Origin: an uncultured Bacteroidia bacterium
GTDB lineage: Bacteria; Bacteroidota; Bacteroidia; Bacteroidales; UBA932
DNA: 64,000 bases
Direction: 5' to 3'
Assembly (NCBI GenBank): GCA_902792815.1
Contig: CADBAY010000013.1
Span: 60,244 to 124,243 of the forward strand
Shown: piece after piece, positions 50,426 to 58,340 of the stretch
Position numbering within the stretch: the first letter of the stretch is position 1
Layout: each line of letters opens with the position of its first letter
Notes under the pieces: generated by a model
What the model saw: only the letters and a program-made list of their open reading frames with translations
The model's database searches: none
Told to the model about the DNA's origin: nothing
Translations under genes and position numbers: made by a program

Positions 50426-51689
50426 TTACATCAAAGCCGGTGTAAGGACGCAGGATTTCGGGAATGACTATTCCGTCCGGCGTCTGGTTGTCCTCCAGAA
50501 GGGCGGCAACCACCCTCGGAAGTGCAAGCGAGCTGCCGTTCAGAGTGTGGGCGAGCTGAGTCTTGCCGTTCTCGTCGCGGTAGCGGCAATGCAGACGGTT
50601 GGACTGGTAAGTCTCGAAGTTGCTGACCGAACTTATCTCGAGCCAGCGGCCCTGAGCCGCGCTCCAAAGCTCGAAGTCGTAAGTGATGGCGGACGTGAAG
50701 GACATATCTCCTCCGCAGAGGCGCAGGATGCGGTACTTGAGCCCGAGCTTGTTGACTATGCTTTCCACGTGGGCGACCATCTCGTCAAGGGCGCGATAGC
50801 TGTCTTCCGGCTTCTCCACACGCACTATCTCCACCTTGTCGAATTGATGCAGGCGGTTCAGGCCCCTGACGTCCTTGCCGTACGAGCCGGCCTCCCTGCG
50901 GAAGCAAGGCGTGTAGGCGGTAAGGCGCTGGGGGATCTGGTCCGCGGTGAGGATAACATCCCTGAAAATATTGGTCACAGGCACCTCGGCGGTAGGAACC
51001 ATATAAAAATCGTCCACCTCGGCATGGTACATCTGGCCCTCTTTGTCGGGCAGCTGGCCGGTGCCGAAGCCCGAGTCACTGTTGACCATTACGGGAGGCT
51101 CAACCTCTTTGTATCCCGCTGCCGTGTTGCAGTCGAGGAAGAAATTGATAAGAGCCCTCTGGAGCTTGGCTCCCTTGCCCTTATAGACAGGGAAACCGGC
51201 TCCGGTAATCTTGACGCCCAGGTCAAAGTCGATGATATCGTACTTCTTGGCGAGTTCCCAGTGAGGCAGTGCCCCCTCGGGGAGCTTTACCTCGGGGCCG
51301 CCCATCTTGACCACCTCGTTGTCTTCGGCGCCTGCGCCCGGCTTGACAAGAGAGCAAGGGACATTGGGCATAAGCACCAGGTTGCGTTCCATCTCGGAAG
51401 CGGCCTCATCCATCTTGGTCAGGAGTTCGGCAGAACGTGCCTTAAGCACGGCGACGGCCTCCTTGGCCTTCTCCGCCTGGTCTTTGAGACCCTGCTTCAT
51501 AAGGGCGCCTATTTCGGCGGCCTTCTGCTTCTGGGTAGCCAGAAGAGCATCGGCCTCAGTCTGGAAATTACGGCGGCGCGTGTCCAGTTCAAGCACCTTG
51601 TCCACTATGGGCTGCGCGTCGAAGTTCTTGATTTTAAGTTTCTCCACGATCCCTTTCGGATCGTCACGGAGCATCTTGAGCGTCAACAT
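50418..51689 (-). CDS. serS: Seryl-tRNA synthetase
   Basis: Class II synthetase of 423 residues. The N-terminal coiled-coil arm (about 25-105, LELDTRRRNFQTEADALLA) contacts tRNA-Ser. Motif 2 (TPCFRREAGSYGKDVRGLNRLHQFDKVE) and motif 3 (LNGSSLALPRVVAALLEDNQ) are clear. It leads the serS-ruvC operon. A weak TTAATTTG box lies seven bases before the ATG, directly after the rpmA terminator. Confidence 0.96.
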   Translation of the reverse strand: MLTLKMLRDDPKGIVEKLKIKNFDAQPIVDKVLELDTRRRNFQTEADALLATQKQKAAEIGALMKQGLKDQAEKAKEAVAVLKARSAELLTKMDEAASEMERNLVLMPNVPCSLVKPGAGAEDNEVVKMGGPEVKLPEGALPHWELAKKYDIIDFDLGVKITGAGFPVYKGKGAKLQRALINFFLDCNTAAGYKEVEPPVMVNSDSGFGTGQLPDKEGQMYHAEVDDFYMVPTAEVPVTNIFRDVILTADQIPQRLTAYTPCFRREAGSYGKDVRGLNRLHQFDKVEIVRVEKPEDSYRALDEMVAHVESIVNKLGLKYRILRLCGGDMSFTSAITYDFELWSAAQGRWLEISSVSNFETYQSNRLHCRYRDENGKTQLAHTLNGSSLALPRVVAALLEDNQTPDGIVIPEILRPYTGFDVID

Positions 51690-51701
51690 AAGTATTCAAA
51701 T

Positions 51702-51745
51702 TAAAAAAAAATGACCCGCTACCCCGATCCCGAAGTGCAAGTCAT
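51702..51745 (-). terminator. Terminator after rplU-rpmA
   Basis: On the minus strand AATGAC and GTCATT (51745-51740 and 51715-51710), extended by an inner GC pair, enclose a 25-nt loop and are followed by TTTTTTTT. The stem is short but the U-tract is strong; it fits the end of the rplU-rpmA transcript. Confidence 0.55.
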
Positions 51746-51768
51746 TGATCTACATAAAACCTTCGAGA

Positions 51769-52029
51769 TCAGTTCTCAAAAGGGAGCACAGACACGTAGG
51801 ACTTGTCTCCTCTCTTGCGGGAGAACTTCACTGTGCCGTCGATAAGCGCATAAAGAGTGTGATCCTTACCCATGCCCACATTGACATCGGGATTGTGGAC
51901 CGTACCCCTCTGGCGTACGATAATGTTGCCGGCCTTTACGACCTCGCCGCCGAATTTCTTGAGACCCAAGCGTTTGCTTTGTGATTCACGTCCGTTCTTT
52001 GAACTGGATTGACCTTTCTTGTGTGCCAT
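51769..52029 (-). CDS. rpmA: 50S ribosomal protein L27
   Basis: The 86-residue L27 reaches the peptidyl-transferase centre. It starts [20 protein letters not shown], has [23 protein letters not shown] and the C-terminal [14 protein letters not shown]. The N-terminus has no cleavable Firmicutes-type extension. It is 5 bp after rplU, the conserved L21-L27 pair. Confidence 0.98.
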   Translation of the reverse strand: MAHKKGQSSSKNGRESQSKRLGLKKFGGEVVKAGNIIVRQRGTVHNPDVNVGMGKDHTLYALIDGTVKFSRKRGDKSYVSVLPFEN

Positions 52030-52034
52030 AATTC

Positions 52035-52346
52035 TTAAGCGATTGCGTTGATTTTGATCTTGGTAAGTTTCTGACGATGACCGTTGAGCTTCTGGAAGCC
52101 CTTGCGACGGATCTTCTTGAACACGAGGACCTTGTCGGCCTTGGCGTCGTCATCCAGAACGGTAGCCTTAACAATGGCTCCCTCTACATAAGGAGTTCCG
52201 ACCTTGACGGCCTCTCCGTCGGCGACGAGGAGTACCTTGTCGAACTCTACATCAGCACCCTTGGCATCGGCAAGCCTCTGCACAAAGATTTCGTTGCCAG
52301 CCTCTACTTTAAACTGCTGGCCTGCAATGTCTACGATTGCGTACAT
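52035..52346 (-). CDS. rplU: 50S ribosomal protein L21
   Basis: The 103-residue L21 binds 23S rRNA. It starts [20 protein letters not shown] and ends with [25 protein letters not shown]. The TTG at 52349 would add one residue, but the ATG at 52346 is standard. It is co-transcribed with rpmA. Confidence 0.98.
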   Translation of the reverse strand: MYAIVDIAGQQFKVEAGNEIFVQRLADAKGADVEFDKVLLVADGEAVKVGTPYVEGAIVKATVLDDDAKADKVLVFKKIRRKGFQKLNGHRQKLTKIKINAIA

Positions 52347-52437
52347 CAAACAATTCTTTTAAATGTTTGGGCCGTGAGCGTCTGCGAAGCGGCAGATCTT
52401 ATCGGGCTCATCGGTCATAAAATGGACCGCAAAGATA
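52347..52437 (-). promoter_or_regulatory. rplU promoter and leader
   Basis: A full TATCTTTG box (52437-52430) starts a leader of about 76 nt. It contains a small hairpin (TCTGC/GCAGA at 52396-52381) and an A-rich stretch before the ATG. It may be an L21-type autoregulatory leader, but the fold is not one I can name. Confidence 0.5.
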
Positions 52438-52485
52438 GTAATTATTATTGATTTTCCAACACTTGCTTTTTAGAAAAATCTTAAT

Positions 52486-52493
52486 CATATTTG
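52486..52493 (+). promoter_or_regulatory. -7-like box CATATTTG for the ATPase operon
   Basis: One mismatch to TAnnTTTG; it predicts a leader of about 16 nt for the 11-kb operon starting at 52514. The divergent rplU promoter lies 49 bp away. No alternative promoter is visible inside the operon because all genes overlap or nearly touch. Confidence 0.4.
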
Positions 52494-52513
52494 TGAAACA
52501 TAGTTGTTTTATA

Positions 52514-53668
52514 ATGGATACTCCTTTTATTTACAATAAACCCGTCACCGGACGCCACTTCATAGGGCGCAAGGCCGAGACAGCAATCCTGGGCAATTTG
52601 TTACGTGAAGGCGAGAATGTGGTGATGTACGAGCCCCCGAAAGCCGGCAAAGATTCGCTGCTGCAGCAAGTGTTCTTCGACATGAAGCTTTCGACCCAGC
52701 AGTTCCGCATCGCATCGCTCTCGCTCCTTAACATCCGGACCGTCAACGATTTCTGCATTCATCTGGGTTCTTCGATAATAAAGCTCTACGGCACTACGCC
52801 CGATGAATACGACCGCCTCGTGGCAACTCACTTCCAGGGCACCCATTTCATATTCGACCAGACAGCTTACCAGGACACCGGCAACATCATTTCGCTCAAC
52901 TGGGACATAAACGAAGAGGACATCCGCTCCCTTCTGAGCCTCCCCTACCGCCTAGCCCGCTCGGACGGCCGCAGACTGTATGTGTGCATCGACGACTTCC
53001 AGAACGTAATGCTCACCGAAGACGGCGACCGTCTCTGCCGCCTGCTGCAGGAGGTTTTCAAGGCCCGCACACCGGAGGACCGGGCAGCTGCCTGCTACAT
53101 CCTGTACGGCTCGCAGGTCAATGCCATGAAAGAGATTTTCGAGCATCACAAATACTTTTACCGCCAGGTGGAAAGAGTGGCCCTTGGCACCATAGACGCC
53201 AAAGACATTGCGGAATCGGTCAACAGGGGCTTCCTGTCGAGCGGGAAGGTCGTGGACAGGGCACTTATGCTCGGAGCATGCCAGTTGTTCAAGAGCAACG
53301 CATTCTACATCAACACCTTCGCCGCCATCTGCGACTCCCTCTCCAAGGGTTATATGACAGAGCCGGTGCTGCTTGAGGCGCTCTCGCAGCTGCTCTCCAT
53401 CCATGAGCCGCGCTTCAAGGCCACGATGAGCGACCTTACCACTTTCCAGGTCAGCTTGCTCCGCGCCGTGATTGACGGGCACAGCAAATTCAGCAGTGCC
53501 GAAGTCATTCACCGCTACGGCCTCAACTCGTCGGCAAATGTAAGGCGCCTCAAAGACGCGCTCTGCAAAAAAGAAATCTTGACCTTCGACGAAGAGGACG
53601 TCCCACACATCATCGATCCTCTTTTCGAATACTGGGTAACGAAGTATTATTTTGAGATTAAAATATGA
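52514..53668 (+). CDS. AAA-type ATPase with C-terminal winged helix
   Basis: A 384-residue protein of the archaeal-type/STAND-like ATPase group common in Bacteroidetes. It has an N-terminal GRHFIGRKAETAIL box, a Walker A-like EPPKAGKDSLLQQ (Lys46), Walker B YVCIDDFQNVML (Asp160-Asp161), and a C-terminal winged-helix-like part (FQVSLLRAVIDGHSKFSSAEVIHRYGL). The third residue after the Walker A lysine differs from the usual T/S pattern (GKDS). Biochemical roles of these ATPases are mostly unknown. The frame opens at 52448, but the ATG at 52514 follows the promoter. The next peptide gene overlaps the stop by 4 bp. Confidence 0.8.
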   Translation: MDTPFIYNKPVTGRHFIGRKAETAILGNLLREGENVVMYEPPKAGKDSLLQQVFFDMKLSTQQFRIASLSLLNIRTVNDFCIHLGSSIIKLYGTTPDEYDRLVATHFQGTHFIFDQTAYQDTGNIISLNWDINEEDIRSLLSLPYRLARSDGRRLYVCIDDFQNVMLTEDGDRLCRLLQEVFKARTPEDRAAACYILYGSQVNAMKEIFEHHKYFYRQVERVALGTIDAKDIAESVNRGFLSSGKVVDRALMLGACQLFKSNAFYINTFAAICDSLSKGYMTEPVLLEALSQLLSIHEPRFKATMSDLTTFQVSLLRAVIDGHSKFSSAEVIHRYGLNSSANVRRLKDALCKKEILTFDEEDVPHIIDPLFEYWVTKYYFEIKI

Positions 53669-53793
53669 GACAGTACATCAAACCGTACGCCGAGGCTGCG
53701 GAGTACAGCCCCGTCCTGATCATCTGCGAGAGCCTGACCAGCACCTCGTCGGAAGATTTCACCGAATCTGAAAACATTAATTGGGAGTGGTAG
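53665..53793 (+). CDS. 42-residue peptide gene
   Basis: Encodes MRQYIKPYAEAAEYSPVLII followed by a polar tail CESLTSTSSEDFTESENINWEW. It starts inside the ATPase stop (ATGA) and ends 12 bp before the next gene, so it is built into the operon. It has no signal peptide. A K/RxYIxP start followed by a hydrophobic stretch and a short Ser/Thr/Asp-rich tail is a pattern I associate with many small Bacteroidales ORFs next to surface-lipoprotein genes, but I cannot name the family. It may be a substrate, signal peptide precursor or coupling peptide (inference). Confidence 0.6.
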   Translation: MRQYIKPYAEAAEYSPVLIICESLTSTSSEDFTESENINWEW

Positions 53794-53805
53794 GAGGACA
53801 GCTGT

Positions 53806-56274
53806 ATGAAAAAGTCATTATTCTTTCTGCTTGCAACAGCCGCTGCTATTGTCTCTTGCGCCAAAGAAGGTTTCGAGACCCTTCCCCAGCAGGGGCGCGT
53901 CCGCTTTGAAGTTACCGGCACCGAGTCTTTCCCTGGCACACCCGGAATAAGCCCGGCCGAGGCTACCAGGGCCTGCCTTTCCGACGGTTATACAATTTGT
54001 TGGGAAAAAGGCAAGGATGTAGTATGCATTTTCAACAAGAACGACAAGTATCCTTTTACCGCAACGGTCACAGGTACTTCAACCTGGCTTGAAGGAGATG
54101 CTCTACCGGCCATAAGCACGTACTATGCACTGTATCCGTTCAACGACAGCGCCACCAATTCCACAGGTTCCATCACCACTGTACTGCCCGCAGAACAGAA
54201 AGCCATCCCCGGCCAGTTCAGCAATATCGTGGCCGTCGCCGCAAGCAAGACCAAGGAATTCGTGTTCCGCCCCTGCGTGAGCCTGGTCGAAATCGACCTC
54301 CAGACCGACGGAGTGGACAAGATATCGTTCCGGGGCAACAACGGCGAGCTTATAGCCGGGTCGCTGCGAATGACCGCATCTACATCGGCGGAGTCGCAGC
54401 CCGATCCCACCATAGTGGACGGCATTAAAGAAGTCAGCATCTCCGACGGAGGGGCCATCCTCCAAAAGGGTGTTTACTACCTCGCCATCGCTCCCCAGGA
54501 GTTCAAGAAGGGTGTAACCGTCACTTTGAGCGGCCCCGGCGGAAGCGCCGAGAAGAGCACCGGCAAACCCGTTGCCGCCAAACGCTGCAGCCGCGTACGC
54601 ACCGGAGCTCTTGCCCTGAGCCTGGTTCCCGCAGACGGCTCCTTCTGCTTCGAGTACAACGACGGACAGGACTCCGGCGTCATTTATCCTGGAGCGGATA
54701 AGCACTTCGTGTATTCTTATTCCGGCATCAACTCGCTCTCTTACAACCTGAAGAGCAGCGGTTCCGTAGATGTGCAATACTTCCTTGACGGTTCTTCATC
54801 CCCTGTCTCCGAGGCTCCTTCGAGACTCAGGACAGGCATCGGCGCCGGAAGCGGTGTCATCGAGCTGCTGCCCACCGAAGAAAGCGGTGGTCTGAATGCC
54901 AATGTCAGCCGCCTGCGCAGTATGCGCATAAGGGGCACCATGGATGAACCCATCGACCTCTCTACCGACAACAACACTCTGATGGGAGCGTCGCTGAGCG
55001 GCGTCAATACCGCCAACTGTTATGTGGTAACGACTCCAGGCTGGTACTCATTCCCTCTGGTGTACGGCAATGCCATCAAGGGCGGTGCCGACAACAAAAC
55101 GGCCTACGCTCCCCCGTCGGGGTCCAAGTCTTGCCTTTCTCCATTCGTAGGAGCTGACGGCAAGGGCATCACGGAGCCTTATATCAACGGCTCCGGGGCA
55201 AAGGCGGTAAGCGCCCGGCTCGAGTGGCAGGATGCGATCGGGCTCGTCCAGAGGGTCAAGCTCAAGGGCTCCGGCAGCAAGAACGACATCATTTGCTTCG
55301 AAGTTCCCGCACCCACCATCCGCGAGGGCAACGCGCTCATAAGCGCTCTCGATTCTGACGGTCAGGTTGTATGGAGCTGGCATATTTGGGTATGCGGCGC
55401 CACGGCAGAAGAGCTGGCACCCGTCACCGTAACCAACAAGGCAAACAAAAGCTACAAGTTCAGCCCCGTCAACGTGGGCTGGGTAACGCCTTTCCAGGAA
55501 GCCATTTCTTACGCAGGTCACAGGACAGGAGTGCGCATCACCGAAAAGAGCAGCGGCAAAGTGATAGAGTTTACGCTCGAGCAGCTTGCAGGCACTCTTT
55601 CCGAGAACGTCATAGGATATTGTCCTTTCTACCAGTGGGGGCGCAAAGACCCGTTCCCGGCAAGCGACGGTGTGCCTTGCGACGTTTCGGTCGACGCCAC
55701 CAAGAAAGTATGGTACACCAGCGAGATGCGTGATACCGTGGGCACCCGCGCGGCAGTGCTCGGCAATAACATAGCCGCTTATATCAACCATCCCACCCAC
55801 TACAACCTCTCTTCAGGCGGCGACGGTATTTACGCCAATATATGGAACGCCACCCAGGCAGTATTCTCCTCCAGCAGCGCCTCCGAAGAGAATGCCCTCC
55901 CGATAGTCAAGAGCGTCTATGACCCCTGCCCGGTGGGATGCTCCCTGCCACCTATCGGAGCCTGGAGCGCATTCAGCAAAGACAATGTGCAAGGAGAGTT
56001 CAACAACGGATTGCTGTTCTACACCGCTCCCAATCAAGGCGGGAGCACTACCTTCTACCCCGCTACCGGATCGATGTCCACCACCAACCTCACCTCCAGC
56101 AAAGTGCACGCATCGCTGCGGAACGTAGGTACCGGCTTCTCGTATTGGTCCGGCAACGCCAATAACGGCACTTCCGGCTTCAGCATGACCTGCTACAACA
56201 AGGGTGCAGTCAATACGACTTACGGCAGCAACCGCCAGTACGTTTACCCCATACGTCCGGCTATCGAGCAATGA
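53806..56274 (+). CDS. Large surface lipoprotein: fimbrillin-like N-terminus, FISUMP-like C-terminus
   Basis: An 822-residue lipoprotein (lipobox ending IVSC, Cys18). The N-terminal part (about 30-290) resembles Bacteroidales fimbrillin/Mfa-type domains (TYYALYPFN, TTVLPAEQKAIPGQFSNIVAVA). The C-terminal 200 residues (from FYQWGRKDPFPA) show the FISUMP-type pattern KSVYDPCPVGCSLPP and the final YWSGNAN...YVYPIRP. Such proteins are surface adhesin or fibril components. It overlaps the downstream peptidase gene by 4 bp (ATGA). Confidence 0.75.
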   Translation: MKKSLFFLLATAAAIVSCAKEGFETLPQQGRVRFEVTGTESFPGTPGISPAEATRACLSDGYTICWEKGKDVVCIFNKNDKYPFTATVTGTSTWLEGDALPAISTYYALYPFNDSATNSTGSITTVLPAEQKAIPGQFSNIVAVAASKTKEFVFRPCVSLVEIDLQTDGVDKISFRGNNGELIAGSLRMTASTSAESQPDPTIVDGIKEVSISDGGAILQKGVYYLAIAPQEFKKGVTVTLSGPGGSAEKSTGKPVAAKRCSRVRTGALALSLVPADGSFCFEYNDGQDSGVIYPGADKHFVYSYSGINSLSYNLKSSGSVDVQYFLDGSSSPVSEAPSRLRTGIGAGSGVIELLPTEESGGLNANVSRLRSMRIRGTMDEPIDLSTDNNTLMGASLSGVNTANCYVVTTPGWYSFPLVYGNAIKGGADNKTAYAPPSGSKSCLSPFVGADGKGITEPYINGSGAKAVSARLEWQDAIGLVQRVKLKGSGSKNDIICFEVPAPTIREGNALISALDSDGQVVWSWHIWVCGATAEELAPVTVTNKANKSYKFSPVNVGWVTPFQEAISYAGHRTGVRITEKSSGKVIEFTLEQLAGTLSENVIGYCPFYQWGRKDPFPASDGVPCDVSVDATKKVWYTSEMRDTVGTRAAVLGNNIAAYINHPTHYNLSSGGDGIYANIWNATQAVFSSSSASEENALPIVKSVYDPCPVGCSLPPIGAWSAFSKDNVQGEFNNGLLFYTAPNQGGSTTFYPATGSMSTTNLTSSKVHASLRNVGTGFSYWSGNANNGTSGFSMTCYNKGAVNTTYGSNRQYVYPIRPAIEQ

Positions 56275-58340
56275 AAAGACTACTGATAATTCTCTCCATA
56301 CTGTTTACCGCCGTTACGCTTCAGGCTCGTTGCAAGACGGCGGTTGCAGTTGTAATAGACTCCGCCACCTACGCCCAGACGGAGACCTCGGTCCAACGCT
56401 ATGCCGACGCCATCAAGCAATATGACCGGAAGAATGTACTGATACTTGTCGCCGACTGGACTCCGGAGCGCCTGAGGGACACCCTGCAGCTGCTGCACCG
56501 CACCAAGGGGCTTGAAGGAGCCGTGCTCGTGGGAGACATACCGGTTCCGATGATACGCCGCGCGCATCACCTGTGTACTGCGTTCAAAATGAACCCCTCC
56601 ATGCCCATCAAGCGCTCATCCGTGCCTTCCGACCGCTTCTACGATTGCTTCTCGCTACGTTTCGACTTTATCAGCCGTGACGGCCAGCTGTACTACTACA
56701 ACCTCTCGCCCCAAGGGGCGCAGAGAGTGAGGTGCGATATCTATACCGCCCGCATAAAGCCTTCCAAGGCCGATCCGGAGCACAGTTTCGCCGACCTTGT
56801 GGGCGAGTTCCTCGACAAGGCCGCCGAGGCCAAAAAGAGCAGGGAGCCCCTTGACGAGGTGTTCCATTTCGGAGGTCACGGCAACAGCTCCGAGAGCTTC
56901 AACGCACGCATCGATGAAGAAAGAGCTTTCTACGAGCAATTTGCTCTCAAAGAGCCGCAAGGCAGGGTCCGCTTCCTCAATTTCGATGAAGACCGCTTCA
57001 CACGCACCCGCCTTATGGCCACGCTTGCCGACCCTGCCGTCGATTTTGCGCACATCCACAGCCACGGCGCGGTGGATGCCCAGTACATCAGCAAGGAGCC
57101 TTATACCTATATGACCGGCGAGCATATCAACAATGTAAAGTCGGCCCTGCGCGCACGCATGCGCCGCTCCAAGGACATAGAATCCACTGCTGCCGAACTT
57201 TGCCAGTCATTCGATGTGCCCGCCTCCTGGCTGGAAGGATGGGACGATGCCGAAGTAAGCCGCGCCGACTCGGTGCGCGCCGCTTCGGTTGACATTACGC
57301 TCGAAGACCTTGACGGCTATAAGCCCGGAGCCAAGGTGATCCTTCTCGATGCCTGCTTCAACGGAGCCTTCCTCCACGACGACTATGTGGCATCGCGCTA
57401 TGCCTTCGCACACGGCAGCCGCACCCTGGCAGTCACGGCCAACTCGGTAAACATCATCCAGGACCACTGGAAGAACGAACTTGCCGGCCTGCTGGGCTCC
57501 GGTGTCTGCGTAGGTGAATGGGCGCGCAATTATATGACGCTCGAATCGCACCTCTTCGGCGATCCAACCTACAGTTTCGCCCCGTCCAAGACCAAAAGTC
57601 CCGACTCACAGCGCGGCAAAGCCATCCACGACGGACGCTACAGCCCCGAGAAGTGCCTGCAGATTCTCTCAAGCGATCCGTCAATGAACGTGCGACTGGA
57701 AGCATTTTACTATATAATGCGCGAGGCTTCCGACATCAGCATCATAGACCAGGCGCTGCGCAAGGGCCTTGACGACCCCTACGAGATGCTGCGCCGCATG
57801 GCTGCCAGTTACGCCGAGAACTACGGTGCTCCCGATATGCTGGAGGCCATTGCGGGGCATTATCTTGACCCGCAGGAAGGATCGCGGGTGCGCTATCACC
57901 TGCTCAATGCATTCTCGCTCTATCCGGCCGAGAGTGTCGAAAAGGCCCTTCGCGCCGCCTGGGACGGCATTTGGCCCACAGCCGAGGATTTCGAAGCCGG
58001 TGTCAAAAGGATATGCAACAGCATCCGCAGCAGCGATGCCGACCTGTCGGCACTTGCCAAGGGAGAAGGCAGCGAGAAAGACCGGGCGTTTACCGTCAGC
58101 CATCAGCGCAACGCCTGCATCCCCGCAGCAATCGACCCTATGATTGCCATTGTAAGCGACGAAAATTCGCCTCAGGACCTCCGCCTCAAGGCCGCCGAAG
58201 CCCTTGGATGGTACACCCACTCGTTCCGCCGTCAGGAGATTTATGCACGGCTGAAAGCGGTCAAGGTCACCGACAGCGCCCTCGCCGACGAGATTTACCG
58301 CACCCTCAGAAGACTTGAAGACAATGCGCACACCAAGTAG
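56271..58340 (+). CDS. Secreted clan CD (caspase/gingipain-like) peptidase with helical repeats
   Basis: The 689-residue protein has a signal peptide (about 1-19). Its core (25-435) shows a gingipain/C25-like order: VAVVIDSATYA, LEGAVLVGDIPVPMI, FHFGGHGN, the candidate catalytic His in HIHSHGAVD (His263/His265), the candidate nucleophile Cys362 in ILLDACFNGAF, and LFGDPTYSF, a typical C25 end motif. A charged insert of about 60 residues lies between His and Cys. Residues about 455-685 are helical repeats resembling HEAT/PBS repeats (DPYEMLRRMAASYAENYG, PQDLRLKAAEALGWY). No T9SS C-terminal domain is seen, so it is probably periplasmic or outer-membrane associated. Its position between a surface lipoprotein and a TonB receptor suggests processing of surface proteins. 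Confidence 0.72.
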   Translation: MKRLLIILSILFTAVTLQARCKTAVAVVIDSATYAQTETSVQRYADAIKQYDRKNVLILVADWTPERLRDTLQLLHRTKGLEGAVLVGDIPVPMIRRAHHLCTAFKMNPSMPIKRSSVPSDRFYDCFSLRFDFISRDGQLYYYNLSPQGAQRVRCDIYTARIKPSKADPEHSFADLVGEFLDKAAEAKKSREPLDEVFHFGGHGNSSESFNARIDEERAFYEQFALKEPQGRVRFLNFDEDRFTRTRLMATLADPAVDFAHIHSHGAVDAQYISKEPYTYMTGEHINNVKSALRARMRRSKDIESTAAELCQSFDVPASWLEGWDDAEVSRADSVRAASVDITLEDLDGYKPGAKVILLDACFNGAFLHDDYVASRYAFAHGSRTLAVTANSVNIIQDHWKNELAGLLGSGVCVGEWARNYMTLESHLFGDPTYSFAPSKTKSPDSQRGKAIHDGRYSPEKCLQILSSDPSMNVRLEAFYYIMREASDISIIDQALRKGLDDPYEMLRRMAASYAENYGAPDMLEAIAGHYLDPQEGSRVRYHLLNAFSLYPAESVEKALRAAWDGIWPTAEDFEAGVKRICNSIRSSDADLSALAKGEGSEKDRAFTVSHQRNACIPAAIDPMIAIVSDENSPQDLRLKAAEALGWYTHSFRRQEIYARLKAVKVTDSALADEIYRTLRRLEDNAHTK

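Noticed and set aside
50382-51704. 440-codon open frame antisense to serS
   Set aside because: Mirror of a strongly recognisable synthetase; the composition is low-complexity Leu/Val/Gly with no domain.
51710-51745. Possible tRNA fragment (CGGGATCGGGGTAGCGGGT-like strand)
   Set aside because: Too short, no T-arm; better explained as the rpmA terminator.
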